From Candidatus Kapaibacterium sp. (GTDB lineage Bacteria; Bacteroidota; Ignavibacteria; Kapaibacteriales; UBA2268): a stretch of 49,319 nucleotides of DNA. Both the position numbers and the translations under genes were made by a program. This document shows, piece by piece, positions 9,850 to 20,266 of the stretch (position 1 is the stretch's first letter; each line of letters begins with the position of its first letter). The stretch is from positions 147,508-196,826 of the forward strand of contig CALHGZ010000010.1 of the NCBI GenBank assembly GCA_938031175.1, given 5' to 3'. Below the pieces are notes generated by a model. That model made no database searches. It worked only from the letters and a program-made list of their open reading frames with translations, and was not told the origin of the DNA.

Positions 9850-12800
9850 CTAATGGTTAGCAAATTGAATAAATTTATTTTGCTCAGTTGCTCTAAAATC
9901 TTTAAAAACACCTTTAATTATCGATGCCTGTTCCTGCAAATGTCTCTTGTATGAACCAGTAGCTGTGCTTGCACTTTTAGGTCTGCCTACATATATAATT
10001 TCCTGATATTCTTTCTTTATTGCCAGAAGATGTGGGAACATATAATTATAAGCACCCATATTTTGTGGTTCTTCTTGGACCCACAGCAATTCCTTTGCAT
10101 TAAGATATTTACCGACGAATTGATTTAAAAGTTCAAAATGAAGAGGGTATAATTGCTCAATTCGAATAAGAGCTATTTTTTTGATTTCATTCTGGGATAT
10201 TTCATTCAATAAATCATAATAAATCTTTCCCGAGCAAAAAATAACTTTCTCAACAGACATCGGGTCATCAGCAAAATATTCATCAAAAATCAAATGGAAT
10301 TTATCGTCGGTGAAGTCATTAATTTTTGAAACTGCAGATGGATGGCGTAGCATGCTTTTGGGGGTCATTAAAATTAATGGTTTTCTGAATGGCATTAGAA
10401 CCTGACGGACTAATGCATGAAAATATTGAGCGGGTGTAGTTAGATTGCATACAATTATATTTTCCTGTGCACATAATTGTAAAAATCTTTCGAGCCTTGC
10501 ACTGGAGTGTTCAGGTCCTTGACCATCATATCCATGAGGAAGTAATAATACTAAATTAGATTCCTGTCCCCATTTTGCTTCAGCACAAACAATAAATTGA
10601 TCTATCATAGCCTGAGCACCGTTTGCAAAATCACCAAACTGAGCTTCCCATAGGGTTAAACTGTTTTTGGCAATAACACTGTAACCATATTCAAATCCCA
10701 AGACGCTCAGTTCAGATAATGGGCTATCAAAAATTCTCAAAAGTGCTTGGTTGGTAGAAATATGATTGAGTGGAATATACTCATCTTCAGTGATCATATC
10801 TGTCAAAACAGCGTGTCTTTGGCTAAATGTTCCTCTTCTACTATCTTGTCCTGAGAATCTAATCTCTTTGCCCATTAATAATATGTTTCCAAAAGCGAGT
10901 GTTTCAGCAAAAGCCCAATCAATTGCAGGTATTTGTGATTCAAACATTTCTTTTCTTTTTTCCAATAGGGCTTTCACTTTAGGATGTATATTAAACCCAT
11001 TAGGAATTTTTGTAACTGCCTCAGTTATAAGCTTTAATTTTTCATAATCAGTAGAAGTATTCATTGTCTGAAATATCTGGCCTGGCTTATAAAGTGTGGG
11101 TTTGATTGGTATTTTGGATTTTAATTTTCTGTCAGTGAAAGCTTTCTCAAGATTACTTTTAACAAGATTTTTGTAATCCTCTGCTGCTTTTGATGTTAAT
11201 ACTTTTTCAAAAATCAATTCTTTTTCATATAGTTCACGAACAGGAGTCATAGACTTAATTTTTTTGTAAAGCAATGGCTGGGTATAAGTAGGTTCATCGG
11301 CTTCATTATGCCCGTACTTTCTATAACAAAGCAAATCAATAATAACATCACAATTAAATCTATTTCTGAATTCAATAGCATATTCAGCAGCAGTACATAC
11401 AGCTTCCGGATCATTTCCATTGACGTGCAAAATAGGAGCTTGTATCATTTTAGCAATATCAGTTGCATAAGTGCTTGAACGAGCAGCAAATGTTGAAGTG
11501 GTAAAACCAATTTGATTATTTATTATGATATGAATAGTTCCACCGGTTTTATATCCTTCAAGTTGTGATAAATTGAGCGTTTCAGCAACGATTCCTTGTC
11601 CAGCAAATGCGGCATCACCGTGTAATAATATTGGCAATACCTTCGAGTAACTTTTATCTTTGATCTCATTACAATATGCCCTTACCATACCTTCTATAAC
11701 CGGATCAACCAGTTCAAGATGTGATGGATTGGGAGAAAGAATTATTGAGATAGTTTTATTTGAAGGTGAAACATAAAAACCCCAGTCGCCTAAATGATAT
11801 TTAACATCGCCTGAACCTTGATATGATTCAGCATCAAATTCTTCATCGAATTCATCAAAAATTTGTTCATAACTTTTGCCAATGTTGTTAACTAATACAT
11901 TTAATCTACCTCTGTGAGCCATACCAATGATAATTGATTTCAGATCACTTTCTGCTGATTTCTCAAATAATTTATCCATCAGAACTATTACAGATTCGCT
12001 TCCTTCTAATGAAAACCTTTTGTGACCGACAAATTTTGTATGTAAAAAGTTTTCAAAGAGTTCAGCATCCACGAGTTTTTTGTAAATATTTAGTTTTTCC
12101 TGTGCTGAATATTCAATCGTACTTCTTGTTCTTTCTAATTTCCTTTTTATCCAATCTTTCTTTTCGGGGTCCTGTATATGCATAAATTCAATCCCAATCG
12201 GGCCACAATAGGTTTCTCTTAAAATTTCTATGATATCGCGTAATGGTATATTATTTGATTCCCAATTATCATCAGCATGGAAAATTCTATCCAAATCCCA
12301 GATTGTAAAGCCGTAATAGGCAGGGTCTAATTCAGGATAATAATATGAAATAGATCCAAGAGGATTAGTCGAGGCTAATAAATGTCCCCTTACCCGATAA
12401 GCATTAATCATTTGAGTAACATGTGCACTTTTTTCTATGTTTTCTCTCGGGTCAAAAAGACTGTATCCTCGTTTGTAGTTTACATCAACAGCCCAACGAA
12501 TTGGTTCGAAGGGAATTTTTAAACTGACAAAAATTTGATCATAGAATAGATCCTCACCTATAAGTAATTTGTTGATATATGCAAGGAATTCTGCAGATTC
12601 TGCTCCTTGAATAATTCTATGGTCATAGGTACTTGTTATAGTGACAACCTTTGATACAGCAAGATTTGTAAGTACTTCGGGGCGAACAGCAGCAAATTCT
12701 GTTGGATAATCTATAGCACCAGTTGCTACAATTAATCCTTGTCCTTTCATTAATCTTGGACTCGAAAAGGTTGTTCCTATCATTCCTGGATTTGTCAATG

Positions 12801-13500
12801 TTACAGTTGTATCTTGCAAATCCAATAAATCCAATTTGCCGGTACGAGTTTTCTGTATCAAATCATCAAAAGCAATGATAAACTCTGAAAAATTTAAATT
12901 TTGTGTATCTTTTATATTTGGAACAAGAAGTAATCTTGTTCCATCTTTTTTAATTAAATCAACAGCAAGACCGATATTTATTGATTTTCTCTTTATTCTC
13001 GCGGGTTTTCCATTTATTTTTGTATAAGCATCATTCATATGAGGATATTTAATCAAAGCCCTTACTAGAGCCCAGAGTAAAATATGAGTAAATGAGACTT
13101 TTGGTCTTTTGAGTTTTTGCAGGTATTTGTTCATTATTCGTCTATTTTCATCAAGTACCTTAACCGGGATGGTTCTTACTGAAGTAGCGGTGGGTACTTC
13201 AAGGCTTTCCTCCATATTCACGGAAATTTTTGTTTGAATTGAATTAAGATATTCAAATTCATCTGAGCCAACGGTAATCTCAGTTTTATCATCTAAGTCT
13301 ATTATTTCATGATCACGAATTTTGTCAATTTGGATGTTTTCTTTCCTAGACTTAGATGTTTCAATGGCTAAAATTTTTTGCTTGTAACCTTTTGAATATT
13401 CTTTTTCGAAGAATTGACGCCATTCGGGGCTAACTGAATTTTTATCACGTAGATATTGAAAATAAAGCTCTTCTATGAAAGCATCATTTGGATTAATCAT
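9850..13500 (-). CDS. kgd: Multifunctional 2-oxoglutarate dehydrogenase E1 with fused E2-type acyltransferase domain (Kgd/OdhA type)
   Basis: This TCA-cycle enzyme decarboxylates 2-oxoglutarate using thiamine diphosphate. Of 1216 residues, 1-35 carry the E1 N-terminal helix (NDAFIEELYFQYLRD), about 105-335 are a succinyltransferase (E2 catalytic) domain with active-site His294 in STYDHRIIQG, and about 340-1216 are E1 proper (SAHVTQMINAYRVRGHL, MAHRGRLNVLVN, HGDAAFAGQGIV, INNQIGFTT, and a transketolase-like C-terminal half with LLLPHGYDGQGPEHSSARLE). No lipoyl domain is present, so a lipoylated E2 elsewhere must supply the arm, as in mycobacterial and corynebacterial homologues. It probably shares a minus-strand transcript with the ptsN-like gene 31 bases upstream. 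The stop abuts tRNA-Pro. Confidence 0.95.
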   Translation of the reverse strand: MINPNDAFIEELYFQYLRDKNSVSPEWRQFFEKEYSKGYKQKILAIETSKSRKENIQIDKIRDHEIIDLDDKTEITVGSDEFEYLNSIQTKISVNMEESLEVPTATSVRTIPVKVLDENRRIMNKYLQKLKRPKVSFTHILLWALVRALIKYPHMNDAYTKINGKPARIKRKSINIGLAVDLIKKDGTRLLLVPNIKDTQNLNFSEFIIAFDDLIQKTRTGKLDLLDLQDTTVTLTNPGMIGTTFSSPRLMKGQGLIVATGAIDYPTEFAAVRPEVLTNLAVSKVVTITSTYDHRIIQGAESAEFLAYINKLLIGEDLFYDQIFVSLKIPFEPIRWAVDVNYKRGYSLFDPRENIEKSAHVTQMINAYRVRGHLLASTNPLGSISYYYPELDPAYYGFTIWDLDRIFHADDNWESNNIPLRDIIEILRETYCGPIGIEFMHIQDPEKKDWIKRKLERTRSTIEYSAQEKLNIYKKLVDAELFENFLHTKFVGHKRFSLEGSESVIVLMDKLFEKSAESDLKSIIIGMAHRGRLNVLVNNIGKSYEQIFDEFDEEFDAESYQGSGDVKYHLGDWGFYVSPSNKTISIILSPNPSHLELVDPVIEGMVRAYCNEIKDKSYSKVLPILLHGDAAFAGQGIVAETLNLSQLEGYKTGGTIHIIINNQIGFTTSTFAARSSTYATDIAKMIQAPILHVNGNDPEAVCTAAEYAIEFRNRFNCDVIIDLLCYRKYGHNEADEPTYTQPLLYKKIKSMTPVRELYEKELIFEKVLTSKAAEDYKNLVKSNLEKAFTDRKLKSKIPIKPTLYKPGQIFQTMNTSTDYEKLKLITEAVTKIPNGFNIHPKVKALLEKRKEMFESQIPAIDWAFAETLAFGNILLMGKEIRFSGQDSRRGTFSQRHAVLTDMITEDEYIPLNHISTNQALLRIFDSPLSELSVLGFEYGYSVIAKNSLTLWEAQFGDFANGAQAMIDQFIVCAEAKWGQESNLVLLLPHGYDGQGPEHSSARLERFLQLCAQENIIVCNLTTPAQYFHALVRQVLMPFRKPLILMTPKSMLRHPSAVSKINDFTDDKFHLIFDEYFADDPMSVEKVIFCSGKIYYDLLNEISQNEIKKIALIRIEQLYPLHFELLNQFVGKYLNAKELLWVQEEPQNMGAYNYMFPHLLAIKKEYQEIIYVGRPKSASTATGSYKRHLQEQASIIKGVFKDFRATEQNKFIQFANH

Positions 13501-13531
13501 ATTTTGGTAAAGAGATATTTGACATTAATAA

Positions 13532-13993
13532 TTATAAATCGTTATCTATTTCCTGAAAATGTTTTAGTATTTCATCTTGACTGGACGCATTTATTAATTT
13601 GTTTCTGAAAGAATCATTATTTAATATTCTTGAAATCATACTGAGTAAACGTAAGTGATTTCCAACGTTACTATCATGTCCAAGTAATAAAAACACTAAC
13701 TTAACAGGTTTTCCATCAATTGAATCGAAATCTATTTCATTTTTTAATATAGCTAATGCTGCTACTGAGTCTTCAACAGCATTAGTTTTGGCGTGAGGTA
13801 GTGCGATACCTTTACCTACTCCTGTTGACATTAACTTTTCTCTGTCGATGACTTTCTGAACAACATTGTTAATATCTTTGATTTTACCTGATTTAGCAGC
13901 TAAGTTGACTAATGTTTCAAGTAGAGAATATTTGTCATTGGTAGCTAAATTTAGCATTATTGAATCTCTATGTAATATGTTAGCAATTCCCAT
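13532..13993 (-). CDS. ptsN: PTS IIA-like protein (PtsN family)
   Basis: The 153-residue soluble protein is a single PTS EIIA type-2 (fructose/nitrogen) domain. The phosphorylatable histidine is His67 in GVGKGIALPHAKT; the downstream VKLVFLLLGHDSNVGNHLRLLS stretch is also typical of the family. With no IIB or IIC partner beside it, a regulatory role like that of PtsN in the nitrogen PTS is more likely than sugar uptake (inference). It lies between the nucleotidyltransferase/phosphomutase gene and kgd on the same strand, 55 and 31 bases apart, and could be cotranscribed with both. Confidence 0.88.
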   Translation of the reverse strand: MGIANILHRDSIMLNLATNDKYSLLETLVNLAAKSGKIKDINNVVQKVIDREKLMSTGVGKGIALPHAKTNAVEDSVAALAILKNEIDFDSIDGKPVKLVFLLLGHDSNVGNHLRLLSMISRILNNDSFRNKLINASSQDEILKHFQEIDNDL

Positions 13994-14048
13994 TTATAAT
14001 CCTGTGTATCAAATTATTGAATACGATTTTCTTTCATCTAAAGCTTAT

Positions 14049-16553
14049 TTATTCTTCATTAATCCAGTTCTGAACTAATGTACTATATTTTTTGGCTAAA
14101 TTGACGGCTTCTTCATAAGTTGAACTTTCAGATAAAATAGTGAAGGAACCTTTTTCTTTGCTGGGTAATAGTAGAATTGAGCTATTTTCAAAGAAAATTT
14201 TTACACCTTCAACGAGTTGACGCTGATAATCTTCGGAATATTCCATAGCTTTTCTCATTATAGTACCTTTATAATCCCAAGGGCAAGGAATTTCTATGCT
14301 ATATTGGTATCTTTTGGGAAGCATTTCATCGAGTTGCGAAATTTTATAACCGGTTTTGGCAAGCATTTCTAAAATTTTGCCAACAGAAAACATGCCATCA
14401 GCAGCGAAAAGAAAATCACTAAAAATATACCCGCCATAAGCACCTCCAACAAATAAAACATTTGGTTCTCTTGTAGCTTCCATCATAGCTGAGTGTGAAT
14501 TTTTAATCCTGAATATTTCTACATCATAATCTTTGACAATCTCTTCAATTTCGTTACTTGCAACAATCGCTACAGCTATTTTATAAGGTTCTCTGTGACG
14601 ATTGGTTTCGAGAAAAAGTTTTGTGATGATTGTGAGTAATCTAAGAGGAGAATTCCATACGCCACGTTCATCTATCAACGAAATTTTTTCGGCTCCGGGT
14701 TCAAGTCTAAAGCCAAGTTCATAACCGAGGGAACGCATTATTTTACCGGTTTCATCAGTTTCAGGTGCTTCCATTGATGGTTCTGGATGAAATTTACTTG
14801 CATCAACATAATCATTTAACGATAAAGCTTCTACACCAAGTTTGCCCAAAACAGAAGGGAATATTGTTGATGCTAATCCAAATGAATAATCCATTAAAAT
14901 CTTATATTTTCTGCTTTTTATTACCTCAATATCTAATGATTGTAGATATCGATTGACATAAATTTCATTTGTTCTTTCGGGATAACTTATTTGCCCTACT
15001 TCATCGTGATGTACCCTTTTAATTTCTTCGCCGAAAAAGAATCTTTCAATAGACTTTGTTTTGGAGATTGGAATGTCCCTTCCGTCTTTACTAAATATGA
15101 TTATGTCGGTTTTAGTATGGTCTCTTGGTGAACGACGAACATGAAAACCTCCTTCATACCTTCCAGTTCTCATTTCTTGACGTGTTTGAGGAATTGATGT
15201 ATATTGCAAGTCGTTTACATTTATACCAACAGAAGCCAGACCGGCTGTTATGGATCGCTTCATTATTCTTGACACTTTATCTGGATCACGACTTGCTAAA
15301 ACTGTTACATTTTTGCCCAAAGTCAATCCATAGGATGCTCCGAGTTTAGCTCCAAATTCAGGATTAATCTCAATATTTGATAGACCTGTTATTCGTGCAT
15401 CTGTAAACAATTCCCTTTGCCACTTTTCTTCCTGGACTAATGAATGTGATAGAGTTGAACCATGTTCAATTTGTTTGTTAGGCCATAATTTAACATTTGA
15501 ATTGATTTGAACATTATTTCCAATATTGCAATCATTAGAGATAAATACATTTTCTGCAATTGTTACAGATTCTCCTATGGTGGTACCAGAGCAAACAACA
15601 TCATCAGTTAATTCTGAAAAAGCTCCAATACTGACATTATCCCAAATCGTAGTACCAGAGAGTTGTACACCTGGGCCAATAAAGACATTATTACCGATAA
15701 CGGATTCTGTTATGATAGTATGCTCACCAATAGTAACATTGTCGCCAATCACAACTGGTCCTCTAAAAATGACTGTTTTGCTTATGTTGCAGTTCTTACC
15801 AATAATTCTTTGTTCATCGGAGAAGTTTATTCCATATAAATTTATTTTACTATGCAAAGCATCTTGCTGACCAATCAAATACTCATTAAGATTACCAATA
15901 TCTCGCCAGTAACCATCAGCGATATAACCATAAAGTGGCTCGTTATTTCTTAACATTTGTGGGAATAAATCCTTACTAAAGTCATATTCTTCCTGATAAG
16001 GAATTAAATCCAAAACCTCAGGTTCAAGTATGTAAATACCTGTGTTAATGGTATCTGAAAATACTTCACCCCAAGAGGGTTTTTCTAAAAATCTTGTTAT
16101 TGCACCATTATCATCAGTCATTACAATACCGAATTGGAGTGGTTGGTTGACACGTGTTAGCAATATTGTTGCTTTAGCTTTTTTCTCGATGTGAAAATCA
16201 AGAGCTGATTTAAGATCGAAGTCGGTTAAAACATCGCCACTTATAATAATAAAGCGTTCTTTTAAATATTCGTAACCATTTTTTACACTTCCTGCAGTTC
16301 CATAATCTGCATTTGCAGAAACATAGGTCATGTTAATGCCAAATTTACTACCATCTTCGAAATAGGACTTTATAACATCGGGTTGAAAATAAAGCAGAGA
16401 GACAACTTCACGAATTCCGTATTTCTTTAGCAAATTGATAATATGTTCCATCATTGGGATATTACAAATTGGTACCATTGGTTTTGGTATTTTCATTGTT
16501 AATGGTCTCAATCTGGTACCAAAACCACCAGCCATAATCACAGCTTTTTTCAT
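14049..16553 (-). CDS. Sugar-phosphate nucleotidyltransferase fused to hexapeptide repeats and a phosphomutase-like domain
   Basis: The likely start is ATG 16553 (MKKAVIMAGGFGTRLRPLT); the codon before it is an in-frame GTG. The 834 residues comprise a nucleotidyltransferase domain (1-235; GGFGTRLRP nucleotide loop, KPMVPI, ISGDVLTDFD metal site), left-handed beta-helix hexapeptide repeats (about 250-370) and a phosphoglucomutase/phosphomannomutase-fold domain (about 385-834). It probably makes an NDP-sugar such as GDP-mannose for cell-surface polysaccharide. The mutase domain lacks the phosphoserine TASHNP loop (GGFHVRRSPRDHT is in its place near 470-480), the DGDxDR metal motif reads EPGAEK, and no GEMSGH loop is seen, so that half is probably inactive or regulatory. 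This three-part fusion is known in cyanobacteria and other phyla. The sugar specificity is not determined. Confidence 0.85.
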   Translation of the reverse strand: MKKAVIMAGGFGTRLRPLTMKIPKPMVPICNIPMMEHIINLLKKYGIREVVSLLYFQPDVIKSYFEDGSKFGINMTYVSANADYGTAGSVKNGYEYLKERFIIISGDVLTDFDLKSALDFHIEKKAKATILLTRVNQPLQFGIVMTDDNGAITRFLEKPSWGEVFSDTINTGIYILEPEVLDLIPYQEEYDFSKDLFPQMLRNNEPLYGYIADGYWRDIGNLNEYLIGQQDALHSKINLYGINFSDEQRIIGKNCNISKTVIFRGPVVIGDNVTIGEHTIITESVIGNNVFIGPGVQLSGTTIWDNVSIGAFSELTDDVVCSGTTIGESVTIAENVFISNDCNIGNNVQINSNVKLWPNKQIEHGSTLSHSLVQEEKWQRELFTDARITGLSNIEINPEFGAKLGASYGLTLGKNVTVLASRDPDKVSRIMKRSITAGLASVGINVNDLQYTSIPQTRQEMRTGRYEGGFHVRRSPRDHTKTDIIIFSKDGRDIPISKTKSIERFFFGEEIKRVHHDEVGQISYPERTNEIYVNRYLQSLDIEVIKSRKYKILMDYSFGLASTIFPSVLGKLGVEALSLNDYVDASKFHPEPSMEAPETDETGKIMRSLGYELGFRLEPGAEKISLIDERGVWNSPLRLLTIITKLFLETNRHREPYKIAVAIVASNEIEEIVKDYDVEIFRIKNSHSAMMEATREPNVLFVGGAYGGYIFSDFLFAADGMFSVGKILEMLAKTGYKISQLDEMLPKRYQYSIEIPCPWDYKGTIMRKAMEYSEDYQRQLVEGVKIFFENSSILLLPSKEKGSFTILSESSTYEEAVNLAKKYSTLVQNWINEE

Positions 16554-16772
16554 CACAAAATCAATTTATTGTTTGACTAAATTATTTCCATTAATTAAAG
16601 ATCAGGATGTTAAAAATAAGTATAATAACTTTAAAATTATAATTTTTTCGAAAAATAATTGAACAAATTAACCAGCCCTTATTATCTTTGAATTTTAAAA
16701 ATTCAGGAAATATAAAAATTGATATATAAACGTGTTTACAAACGTAATTTTTAAATTTTTATTCTAATTCAT

Positions 16773-17759
16773 ATGAACATTTTAGTAACGGGTGCAACAG
16801 GTTTTATCGGAAGTCATATTGCTGACAAACTTATTCAATTAAATCACAATGTTAGATGCACTATAAGAAAATCGAGTAACCTTCGTTGGCTTAACGATAA
16901 ACCTTTCGAATTAGTAGATGCAAGCCTCAGTAATATTGATTCTTTAAAATCAGCATTACATAATATTGACATCATAATACATTCTGCTGGGTTAACAGCT
17001 GCAAAAAATTACGAAGAATACTTGCGAGGAAATCGTGACGGAACTCGTAATCTGTTAATAGCTGCAAAAGAAAGCTGCCCAAATCTGAAGAGATTTGTAT
17101 TTATAAGTAGTCAAACTGCTGCTGGTCCCGCATCTTCGCTAAATTCACCAATTAATGAATATTCGGAATGCAAACCAATCACATCATATGGAAAAAGTAA
17201 ATATCTAGCTGAATTAGAGGTACTAAAGTTTAAAGATATATTCCCTATTACTATAATTCGTCCACCAGCTGTATATGGTCCCAGAGATTCAGCTACATTC
17301 GATATTTTTAAGGTAATCAAAAAAGGCTTATGCCCTTTAATAGGTTTTAAACCTAAATATGTAAGTCTTATCCATAGCAGTGACTTAGTGGATGGAATAA
17401 TTTCAGCAACATTTTCCGAAGTCGCCATTGGACAAACTTATTTTATCTCTTCCGAGGATTTTTATGATTGGATTACAATAAATAAAATAATTGCAAAAGC
17501 TTTGAACATAAAAAAATGTTACTCTATTAAAATCCCACATTTTTTAATATTGACAGTAGCAGCAATTTCTGGCTTTTTTGGTATGTTCTCAAATAAGCCA
17601 CCTGTTTTTAACTATGAAAAGGGAATAGACTTTATTCAAAGTTTTTGGATATGTTCAATTGATAAAGCCAAAAAGGAATTGAATTTCAAGCCCAAAATTA
17701 CTTTAGAAAAAGGTTTAACGGAAACAGCTCAATGGTATATAAATAACCACTGGCTATAA
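16773..17759 (+). CDS. NAD(P)-dependent epimerase/dehydratase family protein
   Basis: This extended short-chain dehydrogenase has 328 residues. The Rossmann glycine motif GATGFIG is at residues 7-13, Ser112/Ser113 lie in the FISSQTAAG strand, and the catalytic pair is Tyr139-x3-Lys143 (YGKSK). IIRPPAVYGPRD is the typical substrate-side motif. The acceptor could be a nucleotide sugar, a sterol-like or a flavonoid-like substrate; it cannot be decided from sequence. It overlaps no neighbour and ends one base before the acylase-family gene, so the two are almost certainly cotranscribed. The 216 bases upstream hold no other gene. Confidence 0.85.
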   Translation: MNILVTGATGFIGSHIADKLIQLNHNVRCTIRKSSNLRWLNDKPFELVDASLSNIDSLKSALHNIDIIIHSAGLTAAKNYEEYLRGNRDGTRNLLIAAKESCPNLKRFVFISSQTAAGPASSLNSPINEYSECKPITSYGKSKYLAELEVLKFKDIFPITIIRPPAVYGPRDSATFDIFKVIKKGLCPLIGFKPKYVSLIHSSDLVDGIISATFSEVAIGQTYFISSEDFYDWITINKIIAKALNIKKCYSIKIPHFLILTVAAISGFFGMFSNKPPVFNYEKGIDFIQSFWICSIDKAKKELNFKPKITLEKGLTETAQWYINNHWL

Positions 17760-17760
17760 A

Positions 17761-20262
17761 ATGTATATTATTCAGAAAATTTTTGCTTATTTGATTTTCA
17801 TTTTTGCTTTGTTCATAATTATATATGTATTCGCTATAAATTTGATGAAATCTTCCCTACCAAGGTATTCACATTCAACACAAAAAGTAGCTAGTATTCA
17901 CGATACAATTCATATATATAGAAACGATTTTTGGGTTCCTCAAATAATTGCAAAAAATGAAGCAGATTTATACTATGCAATTGGTTATTGTCATGCTCTT
18001 GATAGACTTTGGCAAATGGATTTTACGTTACGCACCGTAAAAGGCAGATTATCGGAAATTTTCGGGGAAGAAACAATCGAAATTGATTTATTTATCAGAA
18101 GTCTAGGATTAGAAGACATTGCTTCTCGTAATTTACAAAAAGCTTCAGAAAAAACTATTTTCATTTTACAATCTTATTGCAATGGAATAAATGACTATAT
18201 TGAAAAAAATCGCACACACTTAAGTTTTGAGTTTAATGCATTAGGATATTTACCGGATAAATGGACTACACATGATTGTCTATTACTTGGTAAAGGAATT
18301 GCTCTTGAATTGAGTATCCCCTTCTGGACCGAAATTACTCTAGGAGAAATAGCTTCTAAGATAGGTATTGACAAAGCCAATGATTTATTAGCAAAATGGA
18401 ATCCAAATGATCCTTATGTTTTGATAGACTCATTAATACCCCCCAATGAACAAAAGCAATATAAAAAAGTTAGTCATTTTAGATATGATACTACTTTATT
18501 CAAAAATTTATCAAAGAGAATTGAATTAGTGCGGGAATTTTTGGGATTTTCAGCATCAAGTACGGGTAGTAATAGTTGGGCTGTTAGCAAACTTCGTTCG
18601 CCAAAGTCTACGTCAATATTGGCAAATGACCCTCATCTAAATTTAGGATTGCCACCAAAGTGGTATCCCTTACAGATTATTGCACCCGGAATTAATGTTA
18701 TTGGATTAACTATTCCTGGCATTCCATTGCCCATTATAGGTAGAAATCAAAATATTGCTTGGGGTATAACAAATATTATGATTGATGATTGCGACTTTTA
18801 CATTGAACTTATTGATTCAATCGACAGAAATTATTACCTCGATTCTAAAATGAGAAAGCATAGATTTGAATTTATTGCTGATACAATAAAAATAAAAAAT
18901 AAAGAACCATTTATATATTACAAACGTAAAACCCACCGATCATTTGTAATTTCAGATTTCCATATTTTTAATAATCCGCAAAAAATAATTGACTTAGATA
19001 CATTCTCAGATAATAAGTATTTTAAGAATACCTGCATTACATTCAATTGGACTTTGAACAATATTAACGATGAATTATTGGCTTTGTATCGCATAAATAA
19101 AGCACAAAATTGGAACGAATTCAAAAAAGGTTTAGAGCTTTGGGGTTCTCCTGGTCAAAATTTTACATATATAGATAAAAATGGTAATGTCGGGATCATT
19201 CCAGCTGGAGTTATACCGAAACGCGACTTCAACTGTAATCCTAATCTACCAAACCCCGGTTGGCTAGAAAATACAGATTGGCTCGGTTATCACAATCCTA
19301 ATTATCTCGGTTACAAATACAATCCCAGTTCCAAATATGTTTACAGTGCAAACAATCATACTTCCCCTAAGGTAAGTTCTCATATAAGCTCATATTTTGA
19401 ACCTTCATCGAGGGCTAAAAGAATAAAAGAACTACTTGATCAAATTGAAAACTTTTCAATACGTGATGCAAAAATTCTGCAGTATGACCTTTACTCTCAC
19501 TATGCTTTTGAATTAATGAGTCATTGCCTTGAATCATTGAATGCATCAAAGAAAATTATGAATCCTTTGGAACTCAAAGCATTAAATATATTAAACCAAT
19601 GGGATTACTTCATGAGTGAAAAATCCCCGGCTGCATCTATCTTTAATGCTTTTATTGAAAGATTGATTTATCAAACTTTTGCTGACGAGCTTGGCGAACG
19701 TCTGTATAGGCAATATGTCATGGTATCAAATGTACCATTAAGAAAAATACTTGAAATTATCTCAGACCCTTTTAATGAATGGTTTGACAATGTCAATACT
19801 AATGAAAATGAATTCCGAAACTTTATAATTTTTAAAAGTTTCCGTGAAGCTATTGAAAACCTAAGCAAGAGTTTTCAAAGTGAAGATATTGATACCTGGA
19901 ATTGGAGTAAGATTCATAAACTTACTTTGGAACATCCATTTAGTAGAAGTAGTTTCCTTACACACACTGTAACTCTTGGACCAATTGAAATGGGTGGTAA
20001 TATTACTACTATAAACAACACTGAATGGAGAATTTTTAAGCCATATGATGTAGTACTAGGTGCATCTGCAAGATTTATTGCTGATATGGATAATGATATA
20101 GTCTATATAAATCTTCCCGGCGGTGTGGCAGGTGACCCACTTAGCAATCACTATTCTGATCAATTACAAATCTGGGCTCGTGGTGGTTATGTTACACTAA
20201 AATACAATAACCAACATAACAATAAATTTTTTCTAAATATGACCTTTATACCTGAGAATTAG
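17761..20262 (+). CDS. Penicillin acylase family N-terminal-nucleophile hydrolase
   Basis: The 833-residue protein has an N-terminal membrane anchor or signal (about 7-28), an alpha-chain region (DTIHIYRNDFWVPQIIAKNEADLYYAIGY, the classic family opening), and a predicted autocleavage site before Ser270 in SSTGSNSWAVS, followed by LANDPHLNLGLPPKWY and the beta chain. Ser270 would become the N-terminal nucleophile of the mature enzyme. Family members hydrolyse amide bonds of beta-lactams, acyl-homoserine lactones, peptides or cyclic lipopeptides; the natural substrate here is unknown. It probably acts outside the inner membrane. The start lies one base after the stop of the epimerase gene. The 3' end faces the convergent pgeF with only 4 bases between. 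Confidence 0.9.
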   Translation: MYIIQKIFAYLIFIFALFIIIYVFAINLMKSSLPRYSHSTQKVASIHDTIHIYRNDFWVPQIIAKNEADLYYAIGYCHALDRLWQMDFTLRTVKGRLSEIFGEETIEIDLFIRSLGLEDIASRNLQKASEKTIFILQSYCNGINDYIEKNRTHLSFEFNALGYLPDKWTTHDCLLLGKGIALELSIPFWTEITLGEIASKIGIDKANDLLAKWNPNDPYVLIDSLIPPNEQKQYKKVSHFRYDTTLFKNLSKRIELVREFLGFSASSTGSNSWAVSKLRSPKSTSILANDPHLNLGLPPKWYPLQIIAPGINVIGLTIPGIPLPIIGRNQNIAWGITNIMIDDCDFYIELIDSIDRNYYLDSKMRKHRFEFIADTIKIKNKEPFIYYKRKTHRSFVISDFHIFNNPQKIIDLDTFSDNKYFKNTCITFNWTLNNINDELLALYRINKAQNWNEFKKGLELWGSPGQNFTYIDKNGNVGIIPAGVIPKRDFNCNPNLPNPGWLENTDWLGYHNPNYLGYKYNPSSKYVYSANNHTSPKVSSHISSYFEPSSRAKRIKELLDQIENFSIRDAKILQYDLYSHYAFELMSHCLESLNASKKIMNPLELKALNILNQWDYFMSEKSPAASIFNAFIERLIYQTFADELGERLYRQYVMVSNVPLRKILEIISDPFNEWFDNVNTNENEFRNFIIFKSFREAIENLSKSFQSEDIDTWNWSKIHKLTLEHPFSRSSFLTHTVTLGPIEMGGNITTINNTEWRIFKPYDVVLGASARFIADMDNDIVYINLPGGVAGDPLSNHYSDQLQIWARGGYVTLKYNNQHNNKFFLNMTFIPEN

Positions 20263-20266
20263 ACTT

